The position numbers and the translations under genes are program-made. DNA of 64,000 bases from Diaphorobacter sp. HDW4B (GTDB taxonomy: Bacteria; Pseudomonadota; Gammaproteobacteria; Burkholderiales; Burkholderiaceae_C): assembly GCF_011305535.1 (NCBI RefSeq), contig NZ_CP049905.1, positions 1,126,001 through 1,190,000 of the forward strand, given 5' to 3'. Numbering within the stretch: position 1 is the first letter of the stretch; the number at the start of each line of letters is the position of its first letter. Below, piece after piece: positions 43,968-55,987 of the stretch. Under the pieces are notes generated by a model that worked only from the letters and a program-made list of their open reading frames with translations, had not been told where the DNA came from and did no database searches.

Positions 43968-45707
43968 ATGGCCGCTGTAGACACTGCCCCCAAAAGCGCG
44001 ACCCCCATTGTTCTGCCTGGTTTGGCACGAGCCTTGATGTCCGCTGGCAAGCTCGATCAGAAGGCCGCAGAGGACATCGCCAAGAAGGCGCAAGCCACGC
44101 GCAGCACCTTCATCGCCGAGCTGATCGGCTCCGGTACGATCACATCGGCTGATCTGGCACATACGATTTCCAGCGTCTTCGGCGCCCCGCTGATTGACGT
44201 TTCGGTATTCGATCCGCTCAAGCTGCCCAAAGAAGTGCTGGATGCCAAGATTTGCATGACCTACCGCGTGGCGGTACTCAGCAAGCGCGGAAATCGTCTC
44301 ATCATTGCAACAGCCGACCCCACGGATCACGAGGCGGCCGAACAGATCAAGTTCACCACCCAGATGGGGGTCGACTGGATCATTGCCGAGTACGACAAGC
44401 TCGGCAAATTCGTTGAACAGGCGAGCAAAGGAGCCAGCGAAGCGCTCGACAGCATTGTCTCGGGCGGGGGGGGTGACTTCGAGTTTGGCGATGTCCAGGT
44501 CGAAGAGGAAACAGAGTCTCAGGACGTGGGCCAGGACGTCGAAGACGCGCCCATCGTCAAGTTCCTGCAGAAGATGCTGATCGATGCGTTCAACATGCGC
44601 GCGTCGGACTTGCACTTCGAGCCCTACGAGCACACCTACCGCGTGCGTTTTCGCATCGATGGCGAGTTGCGCGAAATCTCCAGCCCGCCCCCAGCGATCA
44701 AGGAAAAGCTGGCATCGCGCATCAAGGTGATCTCGCGGCTGGACATTTCAGAAAAGCGCGTGCCGCAGGACGGGCGAATGAAGCTCAAGATCGGTGCGGA
44801 TCGTGTCATCGATTTCCGCGTGAGCACCTTGCCCACGCTGTTCGGCGAGAAGATCGTGATCCGTATTCTCGACCCGAGCAGCGCCAAGCTCGGCATCGAA
44901 GCGCTCGGCTATGAGCCCGAGGAAAAAGAGCGTCTGCTGACGGCGATCGTGCGCCCATACGGAATGATTCTGGTCACAGGCCCCACGGGTTCGGGCAAGA
45001 CCGTGTCGCTCTACACCTGTCTGAACCTGCTGAACAAGCCGGGCGTGAACATTTCCACGGCCGAAGATCCGTCGGAAATCAACTTGCCCGGCGTGAATCA
45101 GGTCAATGTGAACGACAAGGCGGGGTTGACCTTTTCTGTCGCGCTCAAGGCCTTTCTGCGCCAGGATCCCGACATCATCATGGTCGGCGAAATCCGTGAC
45201 CTCGAAACCGCCGACATCGCCATCAAGGCAGCGCAGACTGGTCACATGGTGCTCTCGACCCTGCACACCAACGACGCGCCCACCACGTTGACGCGTATGC
45301 GCAACATGGGCATCGCGCCGTTCAATATTGCATCGAGCGTGATTCTGATCACCGCTCAGCGTCTGGCCCGGCGTCTGTGCCCCAACTGCAAGGAGCCTGC
45401 CGATATTCCGCACGAATCACTGGTGGAGGCGGGCTACAAGGAAGAGGACATCGACGGTTCGTGGGTCACCTACAAACCGGTGGGCTGCAGCGCCTGCAAC
45501 AATGGCTACAAAGGACGCGTTGGCATCTATGAGGTCATGCCCATTTCCGAGGAGATGCAACGCATCATCCTGCGCGATGGCAGCGCGTTGGAAATTGCCC
45601 AGCAAGCACGCATCGAAGGGGTGCGTTCTTTGCGTCAGTCCGGCCTGTACAAGGCAAAAATAGGCATGACATCGCTGGAAGAAGTTCTGGCCTGCACCAA
45701 CGAATAA
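43968..45707 (+). CDS. pilB: type IV pilus assembly ATPase
   Basis: A 579-residue hexameric ATPase that powers pilus extension. An N-terminal MshEN-type domain (about 1-160) is joined by a Gly-rich linker to the ATPase core with GPTGSGKTVSLYT near residue 341, the Walker B segment QDPDIIMVGEIRD, and LSTLHTNDAP. A tetracysteine zinc site (CPNC near 470 and CSAC near 507) is present. The linker is encoded by a run of eight G (44466-44473), a possible slippage site. It is followed by pilC and pilD. Confidence 0.97.
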   Translation: MAAVDTAPKSATPIVLPGLARALMSAGKLDQKAAEDIAKKAQATRSTFIAELIGSGTITSADLAHTISSVFGAPLIDVSVFDPLKLPKEVLDAKICMTYRVAVLSKRGNRLIIATADPTDHEAAEQIKFTTQMGVDWIIAEYDKLGKFVEQASKGASEALDSIVSGGGGDFEFGDVQVEEETESQDVGQDVEDAPIVKFLQKMLIDAFNMRASDLHFEPYEHTYRVRFRIDGELREISSPPPAIKEKLASRIKVISRLDISEKRVPQDGRMKLKIGADRVIDFRVSTLPTLFGEKIVIRILDPSSAKLGIEALGYEPEEKERLLTAIVRPYGMILVTGPTGSGKTVSLYTCLNLLNKPGVNISTAEDPSEINLPGVNQVNVNDKAGLTFSVALKAFLRQDPDIIMVGEIRDLETADIAIKAAQTGHMVLSTLHTNDAPTTLTRMRNMGIAPFNIASSVILITAQRLARRLCPNCKEPADIPHESLVEAGYKEEDIDGSWVTYKPVGCSACNNGYKGRVGIYEVMPISEEMQRIILRDGSALEIAQQARIEGVRSLRQSGLYKAKIGMTSLEEVLACTNE

Positions 45708-45734
45708 AAATACAGAAGAAAGCATCGACACGAT

Positions 45735-46952
45735 ATGGCAACTGCAGCATCGAGGGGAATCAAGGACTTCGTCTTTGAGTGGGAAGGCAAGGACCGCAGT
45801 GGCAAGGTCGTGCGCGGTGAAATTCGCGCGGCTGGTGAAAATCAGGTCAAGGCCACCTTGCGCCGTCAGGGCGTGCTCGCCACCAAGATCAAGAAGCGCC
45901 GCATGCGCTCGGGCAAGAAGATCAAGCCCAAGGACATCGCGCTGTTCACTCGCCAGATGGCGACGATGATGAAAGCGGGTGTGCCCTTGCTGCAGGCCTT
46001 TGACATTGTGGGCCGCGGCAACACGAATCCCAGCGTCACCAAGCTGCTCAACGACATCCGCAGCGATGTGGAAACCGGTACGTCGCTGAACGCCGCTTTC
46101 CGCAAATTTCCGATGTATTTCGACAGCCTCTACTGCAATCTGGTCGAGGCCGGCGAGCAGGCCGGTATTCTGGAATCGCTGCTGGATCGCTTGGCGACCT
46201 ACATGGAAAAGACAGAAGCGATCAAGTCCAAGATCAAATCTGCCTTGATGTATCCGTGTGCTGTGGTGGTGGTCGCCTTCGTGGTGGTGACCGTGATCAT
46301 GATTTTCGTGATTCCTGCGTTCAAGGAAGTCTTTACCTCGTTCGGTGCCGACCTGCCTGCTCCCACCTTGATCGTGATGGGCATCAGCGAGTTCTTCGTT
46401 GCCTATTGGTGGCTGATCTTCGGCGTCATTGGCGGCGGCGGCTACTTCTTCATGCAGGCATGGAAGCGCAGCGAGAAGATGCAGCGGTTCATGGATCGCG
46501 CTCTTCTGAAAATGCCTATCTTTGGTGACCTGATCAACAAGTCCTGTATCGCGCGCTGGACACGAACCCTCTCCACCATGTTCGCCGCCGGTGTTCCCTT
46601 GGTGGAAGCGCTGGACTCGGTGGGTGGTGCCTCGGGCAATTCGGTGTACAGCGAAGCCACGACCAAGATCCAGAACGAAGTATCGACGGGCACCAGCCTG
46701 ACCAATGCGATGACCAATGCGAACGTCTTCCCATCCATGGTCATCCAGATGGTGGCCATCGGTGAAGAATCCGGTTCGATCGACCACATGCTTGGCAAGT
46801 CCGCCGACTTCTATGAAGCGGAAGTGGACGAAATGGTGGCGGGCCTCTCCAGTCTGATGGAGCCCATCATCATCGTGTTCCTCGGCGGCCTGATTGGCGG
46901 TATCGTCGTGTCGATGTACCTGCCTATCTTCAAGCTCGGCCAGGTTGTCTGA
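45735..46952 (+). CDS. pilC: type IV pilus inner-membrane platform protein
   Basis: A 405-residue polytopic protein with two T2SSF repeats: FTRQMATMMKAGVPLLQAFD near residue 72 and WTRTLSTMFAAGVPLVEALD near 275. Three hydrophobic helices are at about 175-195, 220-240 and 378-398. It couples PilB motion to pilus assembly. Its stop overlaps the pilD start (TGATG at 46950-46954), so translation is coupled. Confidence 0.97.
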   Translation: MATAASRGIKDFVFEWEGKDRSGKVVRGEIRAAGENQVKATLRRQGVLATKIKKRRMRSGKKIKPKDIALFTRQMATMMKAGVPLLQAFDIVGRGNTNPSVTKLLNDIRSDVETGTSLNAAFRKFPMYFDSLYCNLVEAGEQAGILESLLDRLATYMEKTEAIKSKIKSALMYPCAVVVVAFVVVTVIMIFVIPAFKEVFTSFGADLPAPTLIVMGISEFFVAYWWLIFGVIGGGGYFFMQAWKRSEKMQRFMDRALLKMPIFGDLINKSCIARWTRTLSTMFAAGVPLVEALDSVGGASGNSVYSEATTKIQNEVSTGTSLTNAMTNANVFPSMVIQMVAIGEESGSIDHMLGKSADFYEAEVDEMVAGLSSLMEPIIIVFLGGLIGGIVVSMYLPIFKLGQVV

Positions 46953-47911
46953 TGTTCGGTGTGGATTGGATGGATGCCGTTGCCATTGGCATCCTTGGTT
47001 TGCTCATTGGCAGTTTTTTGAATGTGGTGATTCATCGTCTGCCGATCATGATGGATCGGGATTGGGTTCAGGAAGTCCTTCTCTTCGCAGCAGACAAGGG
47101 CCTCAAGGTCACCGACGACAAAGGCGAAACACTCGAAGCCAAGGAAAGTGAGCCTTTCAGCCTCGTGGGTTGGCTTTCGAGACTGGTGAAAAAAGACGCC
47201 ACTCCAGCCGATGAAGACAAGTTCAACCTCATGACCCCTGCCTCGCGTTGTCCACATTGCGGACACGCGATTCGCTGGTACGAGAACATGCCTGTCGTGA
47301 GCTACATCGCGCTGGGCGGCAAGTGTTCTGGTTGCAAGGCGCGCATCAGCCCGCGCTACCCTCTGGTTGAACTGGTCACTGGCGCCTTCTTCTATTTTTC
47401 CGCCACCAAGTGGGGCTGGTCGATGACGACGCTGATGTGGTGCGGCTTCTCGGCTGCCATCATCGCGCTGGCCATGATCGACTGGGATACGACGCTCCTG
47501 CCCGACAGCATCACCCTGCCGTTGCTTTGGGCAGGCCTGCTCGGCTCGGCCATCCACTGGTTGCCTGTACCGTTGATGGATTCCGTCATGGGTGCGGCGG
47601 CAGGCTACCTGTCTCTGTGGTTCGTGTATTGGGTGTACAAGTTTGTGACCGGCAAGATCGGCATGGGGCACGGCGACTTCAAGCTGCTGGCGGCTCTTGG
47701 TGCATGGTTCGGTTGGACAGCGCTCGTGCCCATTATCCTGATGGCCTCGGTCATCGGTGCGATTGTCGGCATCGGAATGAAGCTGATGAGTTCTTTGCGC
47801 GAAGGCAAGTACGTGCCATTCGGCCCGTTTCTCGCGCTTGGCGGACTGACCGCCATGGTCGTTGGTCCCAACCGCATTCTGCACACCGTGCTCTCGGTCT
47901 TCGGACTGTGA
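46952..47911 (+). CDS. pilD: prepilin peptidase / N-methyltransferase
   Basis: A 319-residue membrane aspartyl protease that cleaves and methylates type IV prepilins. The N-terminal methyltransferase part has the CPHC and CSGC zinc pairs; the catalytic aspartates are in AMIDWDTTLLPDSI and GMGHGDFKLLAALGAWFG. About eight hydrophobic helices are visible. The insert between helix 1 and the first CxxC (about residues 36-90) is longer than in the shortest homologues. Confidence 0.97.
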   Translation: MFGVDWMDAVAIGILGLLIGSFLNVVIHRLPIMMDRDWVQEVLLFAADKGLKVTDDKGETLEAKESEPFSLVGWLSRLVKKDATPADEDKFNLMTPASRCPHCGHAIRWYENMPVVSYIALGGKCSGCKARISPRYPLVELVTGAFFYFSATKWGWSMTTLMWCGFSAAIIALAMIDWDTTLLPDSITLPLLWAGLLGSAIHWLPVPLMDSVMGAAAGYLSLWFVYWVYKFVTGKIGMGHGDFKLLAALGAWFGWTALVPIILMASVIGAIVGIGMKLMSSLREGKYVPFGPFLALGGLTAMVVGPNRILHTVLSVFGL

Positions 47912-47924
47912 TCCGCCCAGGCAC

Positions 47925-48548
47925 ATGTCACGACAATCTGGAAAAACAAGCCTGCGCATCGGACTCACCGGCGGCATAGGCAGCGGCAAAAGCACTGTTG
48001 CAGGCATGTTGCGCGACCTCGGCGCTGCGCTCATCGACGCCGACCAGATCGCACGCTCGGCGACTGCAGCGGGTGGCGCCGCCATTCCACAGATTCGCGC
48101 CGTATTCGGCGACGACTTCGTGGATGCATCCGGCGCATTGGATCGTGCACGCATGCGTGACCTCGTGTTCAACGACGCCAGCGCCAAAGGGCGGCTCGAA
48201 GCCATCGTGCATCCTCTCGTCGGCCAGACCACATGGGCAGCAGCCAAGGCCGCAGAGCAAGCGGGCAGTAAGGTGATCGTGTTCGACATTCCCCTGCTCG
48301 TGGAGTCCCGCCGTTGGCCATCGCAACTCGACCGCGTGATTGTGGTCGACTGTACCCATGAAACGCAGATCACGCGCGTCCATCAACGCAATGGGCTGGC
48401 ACGCGAAGCTGTCGAGTCCATCATCGCGGCGCAAGCCAGCCGCGAGCAGCGCCGGGCCGCTGCGGATTGGGTGATTTTTAACGATGGGTTGTCTTTGTTA
48501 GATCTGCAAACAAAAGCTCGCGAGATCGCAAGGCAGTTCGGGCTATGA
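47925..48548 (+). CDS. coaE: dephospho-CoA kinase
   Basis: A 207-residue P-loop kinase for the last step of coenzyme A synthesis. The P-loop is GLTGGIGSGKST; LIDADQIAR and VFDIPLLVES are also conserved. The ATG at 47925 is 13 bp after pilD; the longer frame from 47862 lies inside pilD. The pilD-coaE-zapD-yacG order is standard in Beta- and Gammaproteobacteria. Confidence 0.97.
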   Translation: MSRQSGKTSLRIGLTGGIGSGKSTVAGMLRDLGAALIDADQIARSATAAGGAAIPQIRAVFGDDFVDASGALDRARMRDLVFNDASAKGRLEAIVHPLVGQTTWAAAKAAEQAGSKVIVFDIPLLVESRRWPSQLDRVIVVDCTHETQITRVHQRNGLAREAVESIIAAQASREQRRAAADWVIFNDGLSLLDLQTKAREIARQFGL

Positions 48549-48619
48549 TGTGCCCAAGTGTGCTGACACAAATCAATCAACCAGCACCAAAATGAGCTGA
48601 AATCCGGGAAGCCCGCAGC

Positions 48620-49375
48620 GTGATTCTCTACGAATATCCTTTCAACGAACGCCTGAGAACCTACTTACGGTTGGAGCAGCTGTTTCGCCGCCTTGGCGAG
48701 CTGATCCCGCGCGCGCATCCTCTGGACCATCATTTCGCCTTGGTCACCATCTTCGAGATCATGGACGTGGCTGCCCGCGCCGACCTCAAGACCGATGTGC
48801 TCAAGGATCTCGACAAGCAAAAGCTGTTGCTCGATTCCTATCGCGGCAACCCCTCCATTTCCGAACGTGTGCTCGATGGTTTTGTCGCGCAGTTGGACGG
48901 CTGCTTCAGCGACCTCAATGCGCAAAGTGGCAAGACAGGCCAAGCACTCACTGAGAACGAATGGCTGATGGCCATCCGCAGCCGCGTGGGCATCCCCGGT
49001 GGCACCTGCAGTTTTGACCTGCCCGCTTACCACGCATGGCGCAACCTGCCTCAGGAAAAGCGTCAGCGTGATCTGGAAGACTGGTCGCACACGCTGGCAC
49101 CGCTTGCGGAATCGGTGTTCGTACTGCTGCGCCTGATGCGCGACGCCGGTATGCCACAGAAAGTGGTGACCACGCGCGGACAGTTCCAGCAGACCTTGCC
49201 GCACGGCCGCACCTTCAACCTGCTGCGCCTGCGCATTGATCCTGCGTTCAAGCTGGTTCCCGAAATCAGCGGCAACCGCCTGCTGGTGTCGGTGCGCATG
49301 ATGCAACAGGATGAAAGCGGCAAGATGCTTCCCGCCACGGAAGAAGCCAACTTCGAGTTGACGCTCTGCTCCTGA
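48620..49375 (+). CDS. zapD: cell division protein ZapD
   Basis: A 251-residue FtsZ-bundling protein (DUF1342). The start MILYEYPFNERLRTYLRLEQ and later SRVGIPGGTCSFDLPAYHAW match the family. The start codon is GTG at 48620, with GGGAAG about 8 nt upstream. It stabilises the Z-ring by cross-linking FtsZ filaments. Confidence 0.96.
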   Translation: MILYEYPFNERLRTYLRLEQLFRRLGELIPRAHPLDHHFALVTIFEIMDVAARADLKTDVLKDLDKQKLLLDSYRGNPSISERVLDGFVAQLDGCFSDLNAQSGKTGQALTENEWLMAIRSRVGIPGGTCSFDLPAYHAWRNLPQEKRQRDLEDWSHTLAPLAESVFVLLRLMRDAGMPQKVVTTRGQFQQTLPHGRTFNLLRLRIDPAFKLVPEISGNRLLVSVRMMQQDESGKMLPATEEANFELTLCS

Positions 49376-49396
49376 AACTCGACGTGTGAAGACATC

Positions 49397-49618
49397 ATGA
49401 GCCAGAACGAAACCACTTCGGCCACACCCCCAAAGCATGTGAAATGCCCCACCTGCGGCGGCGACAGTCTGTACAGCCCCGCCAATCGCTTTCGCCCCTT
49501 CTGCAGCGAACGCTGCAAGATGATCGATCTGGGCGCGTGGGGCAACGAGGACTTCCGCGTTCCTGCGGAAGCACCGCCTGAAGACAATATCTACGGCGAT
49601 CCGAAACTGGAGCCGTGA
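49397..49618 (+). CDS. yacG: DNA gyrase inhibitor YacG (zinc protein)
   Basis: A 73-residue zinc protein with ligands C17, C20, C36 and C40 (CPTCGG and FCSERCKMIDLG). E. coli YacG binds GyrB and inhibits gyrase. It follows zapD by 21 bp and is convergent with mutT (33 bp), with no clear terminator between. Confidence 0.96.
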   Translation: MSQNETTSATPPKHVKCPTCGGDSLYSPANRFRPFCSERCKMIDLGAWGNEDFRVPAEAPPEDNIYGDPKLEP

Positions 49619-49651
49619 TCGACCTCCACCAAAGATCGCTCACGCACCATT

Positions 49652-50101
49652 TCAGCCGATCACTGACGGATCAAAGCGCTCACCGCGTTCTTCGGCAAAC
49701 CACTCCAGCACCGGCACTGCGCCAGGCAAGATCGGCTTGACCGTGGGCGGCCAGTCCTGCCAAGCCATGTTCTGGCCTTCGCGCATCTCAAACTCGCCCT
49801 GCCAGTCGTAGACCTTGCACCAATGCAAGCGCACCAGCGCATGCGGGTAGTCGTGCTCGGTCACCTTCCAGACGCTGGCCGCGCCGATGGTGATGCCCAG
49901 CTCTTCCTGCAGCTCGCGGCGCAGCGCCTCCTCCACGGTTTCACCCGCTTCAAGCTTGCCACCCGGAAACTCCCAGTAGCCCGCGTACGGCTTGCCCTCG
50001 GGGCGCGAAGTCAGCAGCATCGCGCCGCCATCGCGCTTGAGCAGAATGCCGACCGCCACTTCCGTGTGCTTGCGCGGCACGGTGTTTTCCGAATCAGCCA
50101 T
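49652..50101 (-). CDS. mutT: 8-oxo-dGTP diphosphatase (MutT-type Nudix)
   Basis: A 149-residue Nudix hydrolase that removes oxidised nucleotides. The Nudix box fits fully at residues 48-70 (G48, E54, R62-E63, E66-E67, G69). [20 protein letters not shown] and [14 protein letters not shown] are MutT-like. The ATG at 50101 overlaps the DUF815 ATPase stop by 8 nt, so the pair is coupled. Confidence 0.93.
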   Translation of the reverse strand: MADSENTVPRKHTEVAVGILLKRDGGAMLLTSRPEGKPYAGYWEFPGGKLEAGETVEEALRRELQEELGITIGAASVWKVTEHDYPHALVRLHWCKVYDWQGEFEMREGQNMAWQDWPPTVKPILPGAVPVLEWFAEERGERFDPSVIG

Positions 50102-50969
50102 TGGCGTACTGCCCTGCAAAGTCACGCGCGAACTGCGATGCCACACGGCCGCTGCGCGAGCCGCGCTCCAGCGCCCAGATCAGCGCCTGCGGACGCGCCT
50201 CGGCAATCGCCGCTTCCGACACGCCCAGCGAGCGCAGCCATTGGCTGACGATGGTGAGGTACTCCTCCTGACTGAACGGATAGAAGCTCACCCACAGGCC
50301 GAAACGCTCGGACAGCGAGATCTTCTCTTCCACCGCCTCGCCCGGATGCACTTCGCCGTCGGCGGTGTGCTTGTAGCTGAGGTTTTCCTGCATGTATTCG
50401 GGCAGCAGGTGGCGACGATTGCTGGTCGCGTAGATCAGCACGTTCGGCGTCGATGCCGCCACCGAACCATCGAGAATCGACTTGAGCGCCTTGTAGCTCG
50501 CCTCGCCGTCTTCAAAGCTCAGGTCATCGCAGTAGATGACGAACTTTTCGGGGCGACTCGACACCACTTCGACGATGTCTGGCAGGTCGGTGAGATCCGC
50601 CTTGTCGACTTCGATCAGGCGCAGTCCCTTGGATGCATAGGCGTTCAAGCAGGCCTTGATCAGCGAAGACTTGCCAGTGCCGCGCGCGCCCGTCAGCAGC
50701 ACGTTGTTGGCAGGCTTGCCGTCCACGAACTGCTGCGTGTTGCGCTGGATCTTTTCCTTCTGACCTTCGATTTCCTTGAGGTCATCGAGGCTCTGGGCCG
50801 ACATGTGGCGCACGGGCTCCAGCACGCCGTGACCGTTGCTGCGCTTGCGGTAGCGAAAGGCCACCGACGCACCCCAGTCCGGCTCGGACATGGGCTTGGG
50901 CAGCACGGACTCAATGCGATCAATCAGTTGCTCCGCTCGTTGCAGCAAGCGTTCAAAGGCTTCGTTCAT
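50094..50969 (-). CDS. DUF815 AAA-type ATPase
   Basis: A 291-residue P-loop ATPase. Walker A is [15 protein letters not shown] near residues 92-106, and the Walker B segment is [12 protein letters not shown]. The sensor region reads [21 protein letters not shown]815 ATPases are widespread but their function is not established. It lies 34 bp downstream of argJ and overlaps mutT, a common Burkholderiales arrangement (secA-argJ-ATPase-mutT). Confidence 0.92.
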   Translation of the reverse strand: MNEAFERLLQRAEQLIDRIESVLPKPMSEPDWGASVAFRYRKRSNGHGVLEPVRHMSAQSLDDLKEIEGQKEKIQRNTQQFVDGKPANNVLLTGARGTGKSSLIKACLNAYASKGLRLIEVDKADLTDLPDIVEVVSSRPEKFVIYCDDLSFEDGEASYKALKSILDGSVAASTPNVLIYATSNRRHLLPEYMQENLSYKHTADGEVHPGEAVEEKISLSERFGLWVSFYPFSQEEYLTIVSQWLRSLGVSEAAIAEARPQALIWALERGSRSGRVASQFARDFAGQYANG

Positions 50970-51003
50970 GTCTCTTCCGTCAATCTATCTTCTGTGAGGT
51001 CGC

Positions 51004-52233
51004 TCAGGAGCGGTAGTCGGCGTTGATGGTCACGTATTCGTGGCTCAGATCGCAGGTCCACACGGTGTCTGCAGCCTTGCCGCGACCGAGGTTCACACGC
51101 ACGGTGATTTCGGTCTGCTTCATCACGCGCTGCCCGTCTTCTTCGCGGTAGTCGGGATTGCGACCGCCTTGCTTGGCCACATGCACGTCGTCCAGATACA
51201 GGTCGATGCCGCCCTGATCCAGATCTTCGATGCCTGCGTAACCCACGGCGGCCAGAATGCGGCCGAGGTTTGGATCGCTGGCGAAGAACGCGGTCTTGAC
51301 CAGCGGCGAATGCGCGATCGCATAGGCCACCAGACGGCACTCGTCACCCGTCTTGCCGCCTTCGACGTGGATGGTGATGAATTTGGTCGCACCTTCGCCA
51401 TCGCGCACGATGGCTTGCGACAGCTTCTGCGCCACTTCGAGCAGGGCTGCCTTGAGCACCTTGCCGTCTGCGCTGTCGATCGCCGTGATCTCGGCGTTGC
51501 CTGCCTTCTGCGTGGCGATCAGCACGAACGAATCGTTGGTCGAGGTGTCGCCATCGATGGTCACGCGGTTGAACGACTGGTCAGCCAGATCGCGCACCAG
51601 ATCCTTGAGCAGCGCGGGCGCGATGTTCGCGTCGGTCGCCAGGAAACCCAGCATGGTCGCCATGTTCGGGCGAATCATGCCCGCGCCCTTGGAGATGCCG
51701 GTCACCGATACGGTCTTGCCGGAGATCTGCACCTGCGTGCTGAAGGCCTTGGGCACGGTGTCGGTCGTCATGATGCCCGCAGCAGCGGTGCCCCAGTTGT
51801 CGGGCTTGGCGGCAGCGATGGCCGCTGGCAGACCGGCGACGATGCGATCCACCGGCAGCGACTCCATGATCACGCCCGTCGAGAACGGCAGGATCTGCGC
51901 GGCCGAGATGCCCAGCTCCTTGGCCAGCGCATCGCAGGTCGCATTGGCACGCGCGAGGCCGTCGGCGCCGGTACCGGCGTTGGCGTTGCCGGTGTTGATC
52001 ACCATGGCGCGGATGTCCGAGCCCTTGGCCAGATGCTCGCGGCAGATCTGCACGGGAGCGGCGCAGAAGCGGTTCTTGGTGAACACGCCAGCGACGGCAG
52101 CGCCTTCGTCCAGCAGGAACACAGTCAGGTCCTTGCGATTGGCCTTGCGCACGCCAGCCTCGGTCACGCCGATACGCACACCGGCGATGGGGTGCAGAGC
52201 GGCTGGATCAGGAGCGGAAAGGTTCACAGGCAT
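51004..52233 (-). CDS. argJ: bifunctional ornithine acetyltransferase / N-acetylglutamate synthase
   Basis: A 409-residue self-cleaving enzyme of the cyclic arginine pathway. Cleavage before T193 in NMATMLGF yields alpha and beta chains; KGAGMIRPN and the later GEGATKFI are conserved. The start [20 protein letters not shown] at 52233 has GAGGAC upstream; the frame is open to 52320 without family support. Confidence 0.96.
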   Translation of the reverse strand: MPVNLSAPDPAALHPIAGVRIGVTEAGVRKANRKDLTVFLLDEGAAVAGVFTKNRFCAAPVQICREHLAKGSDIRAMVINTGNANAGTGADGLARANATCDALAKELGISAAQILPFSTGVIMESLPVDRIVAGLPAAIAAAKPDNWGTAAAGIMTTDTVPKAFSTQVQISGKTVSVTGISKGAGMIRPNMATMLGFLATDANIAPALLKDLVRDLADQSFNRVTIDGDTSTNDSFVLIATQKAGNAEITAIDSADGKVLKAALLEVAQKLSQAIVRDGEGATKFITIHVEGGKTGDECRLVAYAIAHSPLVKTAFFASDPNLGRILAAVGYAGIEDLDQGGIDLYLDDVHVAKQGGRNPDYREEDGQRVMKQTEITVRVNLGRGKAADTVWTCDLSHEYVTINADYRS

Positions 52234-52340
52234 AACGGTGTCCTCGAGAGAGTGAAATGGGGTGGGTTGTTCGGTGGATCGATTCTGCTTTCGCGTCATG
52301 ACAGCCATGCGCGAAGCCAAACCGTGATGCTACAAGCAAA

Positions 52341-52363
52341 AACACGGGCATGAAGCCCGTGTT
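52341..52363 (-). terminator. intrinsic terminator after secA
   Basis: AACACGGGC and GCCCGTGTT form a 9-bp stem with a 5-nt loop, 17 bp after the secA stop. In the minus direction it is followed by further T residues, giving TTTTT at its end. Confidence 0.85.
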
Positions 52364-52380
52364 GATGTTTGTAGAGCAGA

Positions 52381-55134
<2,754 letters not shown>

Positions 55135-55480
55135 GCAAACAGGACCGCCCGTCACGCTCAATGCGCGCCAGACGACCGTAATCCCTAAGACTAATTGGTA
55201 TCAGATGGGGCCGGTTCCGGAAATTGCAACAGATGTATGCACTGTTTTTTGCCTCCGGACACGGGGGCTCGTGGCGCAGATTCTACCCGTGCGCCGTGGA
55301 TCGCCCTTCACAAAGTCCAGCTACTCTGACAAGGATGTGGGTTTGAGCCCATTTGGCGATGTGCGCGAACCACGCTCAGGCACTGCAAAGCCGGGAAACC
55401 GTCTTTCGAGCCCTTCCGCCACCACGCGCAGATAATGAGGCATCACCTCCACAGTTCTCACTTAGGCACGCACGACAGAC
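55135..55480. other. 346-bp divergent intergenic region secA / DciA-like gene
   Basis: No gene is supported. It should hold both promoters. On the minus strand a TAGAAT (55285-55280) could be the secA -10, leaving a leader of roughly 140 nt, but no good -35 is at the right distance. No secM-like leader peptide is recognisable. Confidence 0.4.
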
Positions 55481-55792
55481 ATGCACAGACGCCATGAATC
55501 CATCCCTCTTCTGCAAGCCGCAAGCGAGTCTCCCACGCTGGCGCAACTGACACGCCTCACCCGCGATTCCACCGCCCGCCTGAAGGCCATCGAGCCATTG
55601 ATTCCACCCAGCATGCGCGCGTCGATCCAGGCCGGCCCCATCGAAGGCATGACCTGGTGCTTGCTCGTGAAAGGAAATGCGGCCGCATCCAAGCTCAGGC
55701 AACTGCTGCCATCGTTCGAAGCGCATTTGCGTACCAAGGGGTGGGACGTGCAGCACATTCGCGTCAAGATCCAGACACGGACGGAAAGCTGA
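55481..55792 (+). CDS. DciA-like (DUF721) helicase-loader-type protein
   Basis: A 103-residue small basic protein. Residues 40-100 (IEPLIPPSMRASIQAG, GMTWCLLVKGNAAASKLRQL, then the closing QHIRVKIQ) fit the DUF721/DciA pattern in a compact form. DciA recruits the replicative helicase DnaB in bacteria without DnaC. Location next to secA is usual in Comamonadaceae. It is shorter than typical DciA, so the family call is moderate. A bidirectional terminator follows 24 bp later. Confidence 0.75.
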   Translation: MHRRHESIPLLQAASESPTLAQLTRLTRDSTARLKAIEPLIPPSMRASIQAGPIEGMTWCLLVKGNAAASKLRQLLPSFEAHLRTKGWDVQHIRVKIQTRTES

Positions 55793-55815
55793 AAGCATCA
55801 GCCGCTGCAGAAATG

Positions 55816-55842
55816 AAAAAACCCGTCAGAGACGGGTTTTTT
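55816..55842. terminator. bidirectional intrinsic terminator
   Basis: AAAAAACCCGTC and GACGGGTTTTTT form a 12-bp stem with loop AGA. It ends the DciA-like gene on the plus strand and, 3 bp beyond the CCA end, tRNA-Thr on the minus strand. Confidence 0.95.
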
Positions 55843-55845
55843 GTT

Positions 55846-55921
55846 TGGTGCCGGTTGTCGGAATCGAACTGACGACCTACCGCTTACAAGGCGGGTGCTC
55901 TACCAACTGAGCTAAACCGGC
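55846..55921 (-). tRNA. tRNA-Thr (anticodon TGT)
   Basis: A 76-nt cloverleaf with encoded CCA. The acceptor GCCGGTT pairs with AACCGGC; positions 34-36 read TGT (codon ACA) in the loop CTTGTAA. The T arm is GTCAG-TTCGATT-CCGAC with one A-C mismatch (52-62). It shares a terminator with the DciA-like gene. Confidence 0.97.
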
Positions 55922-55987
55922 GAAGCTCTTATTCTAGCTTCAACTTTTTGGTGTTTTTGGAAAAAACCAAAAAAATTTCTATTTTGT

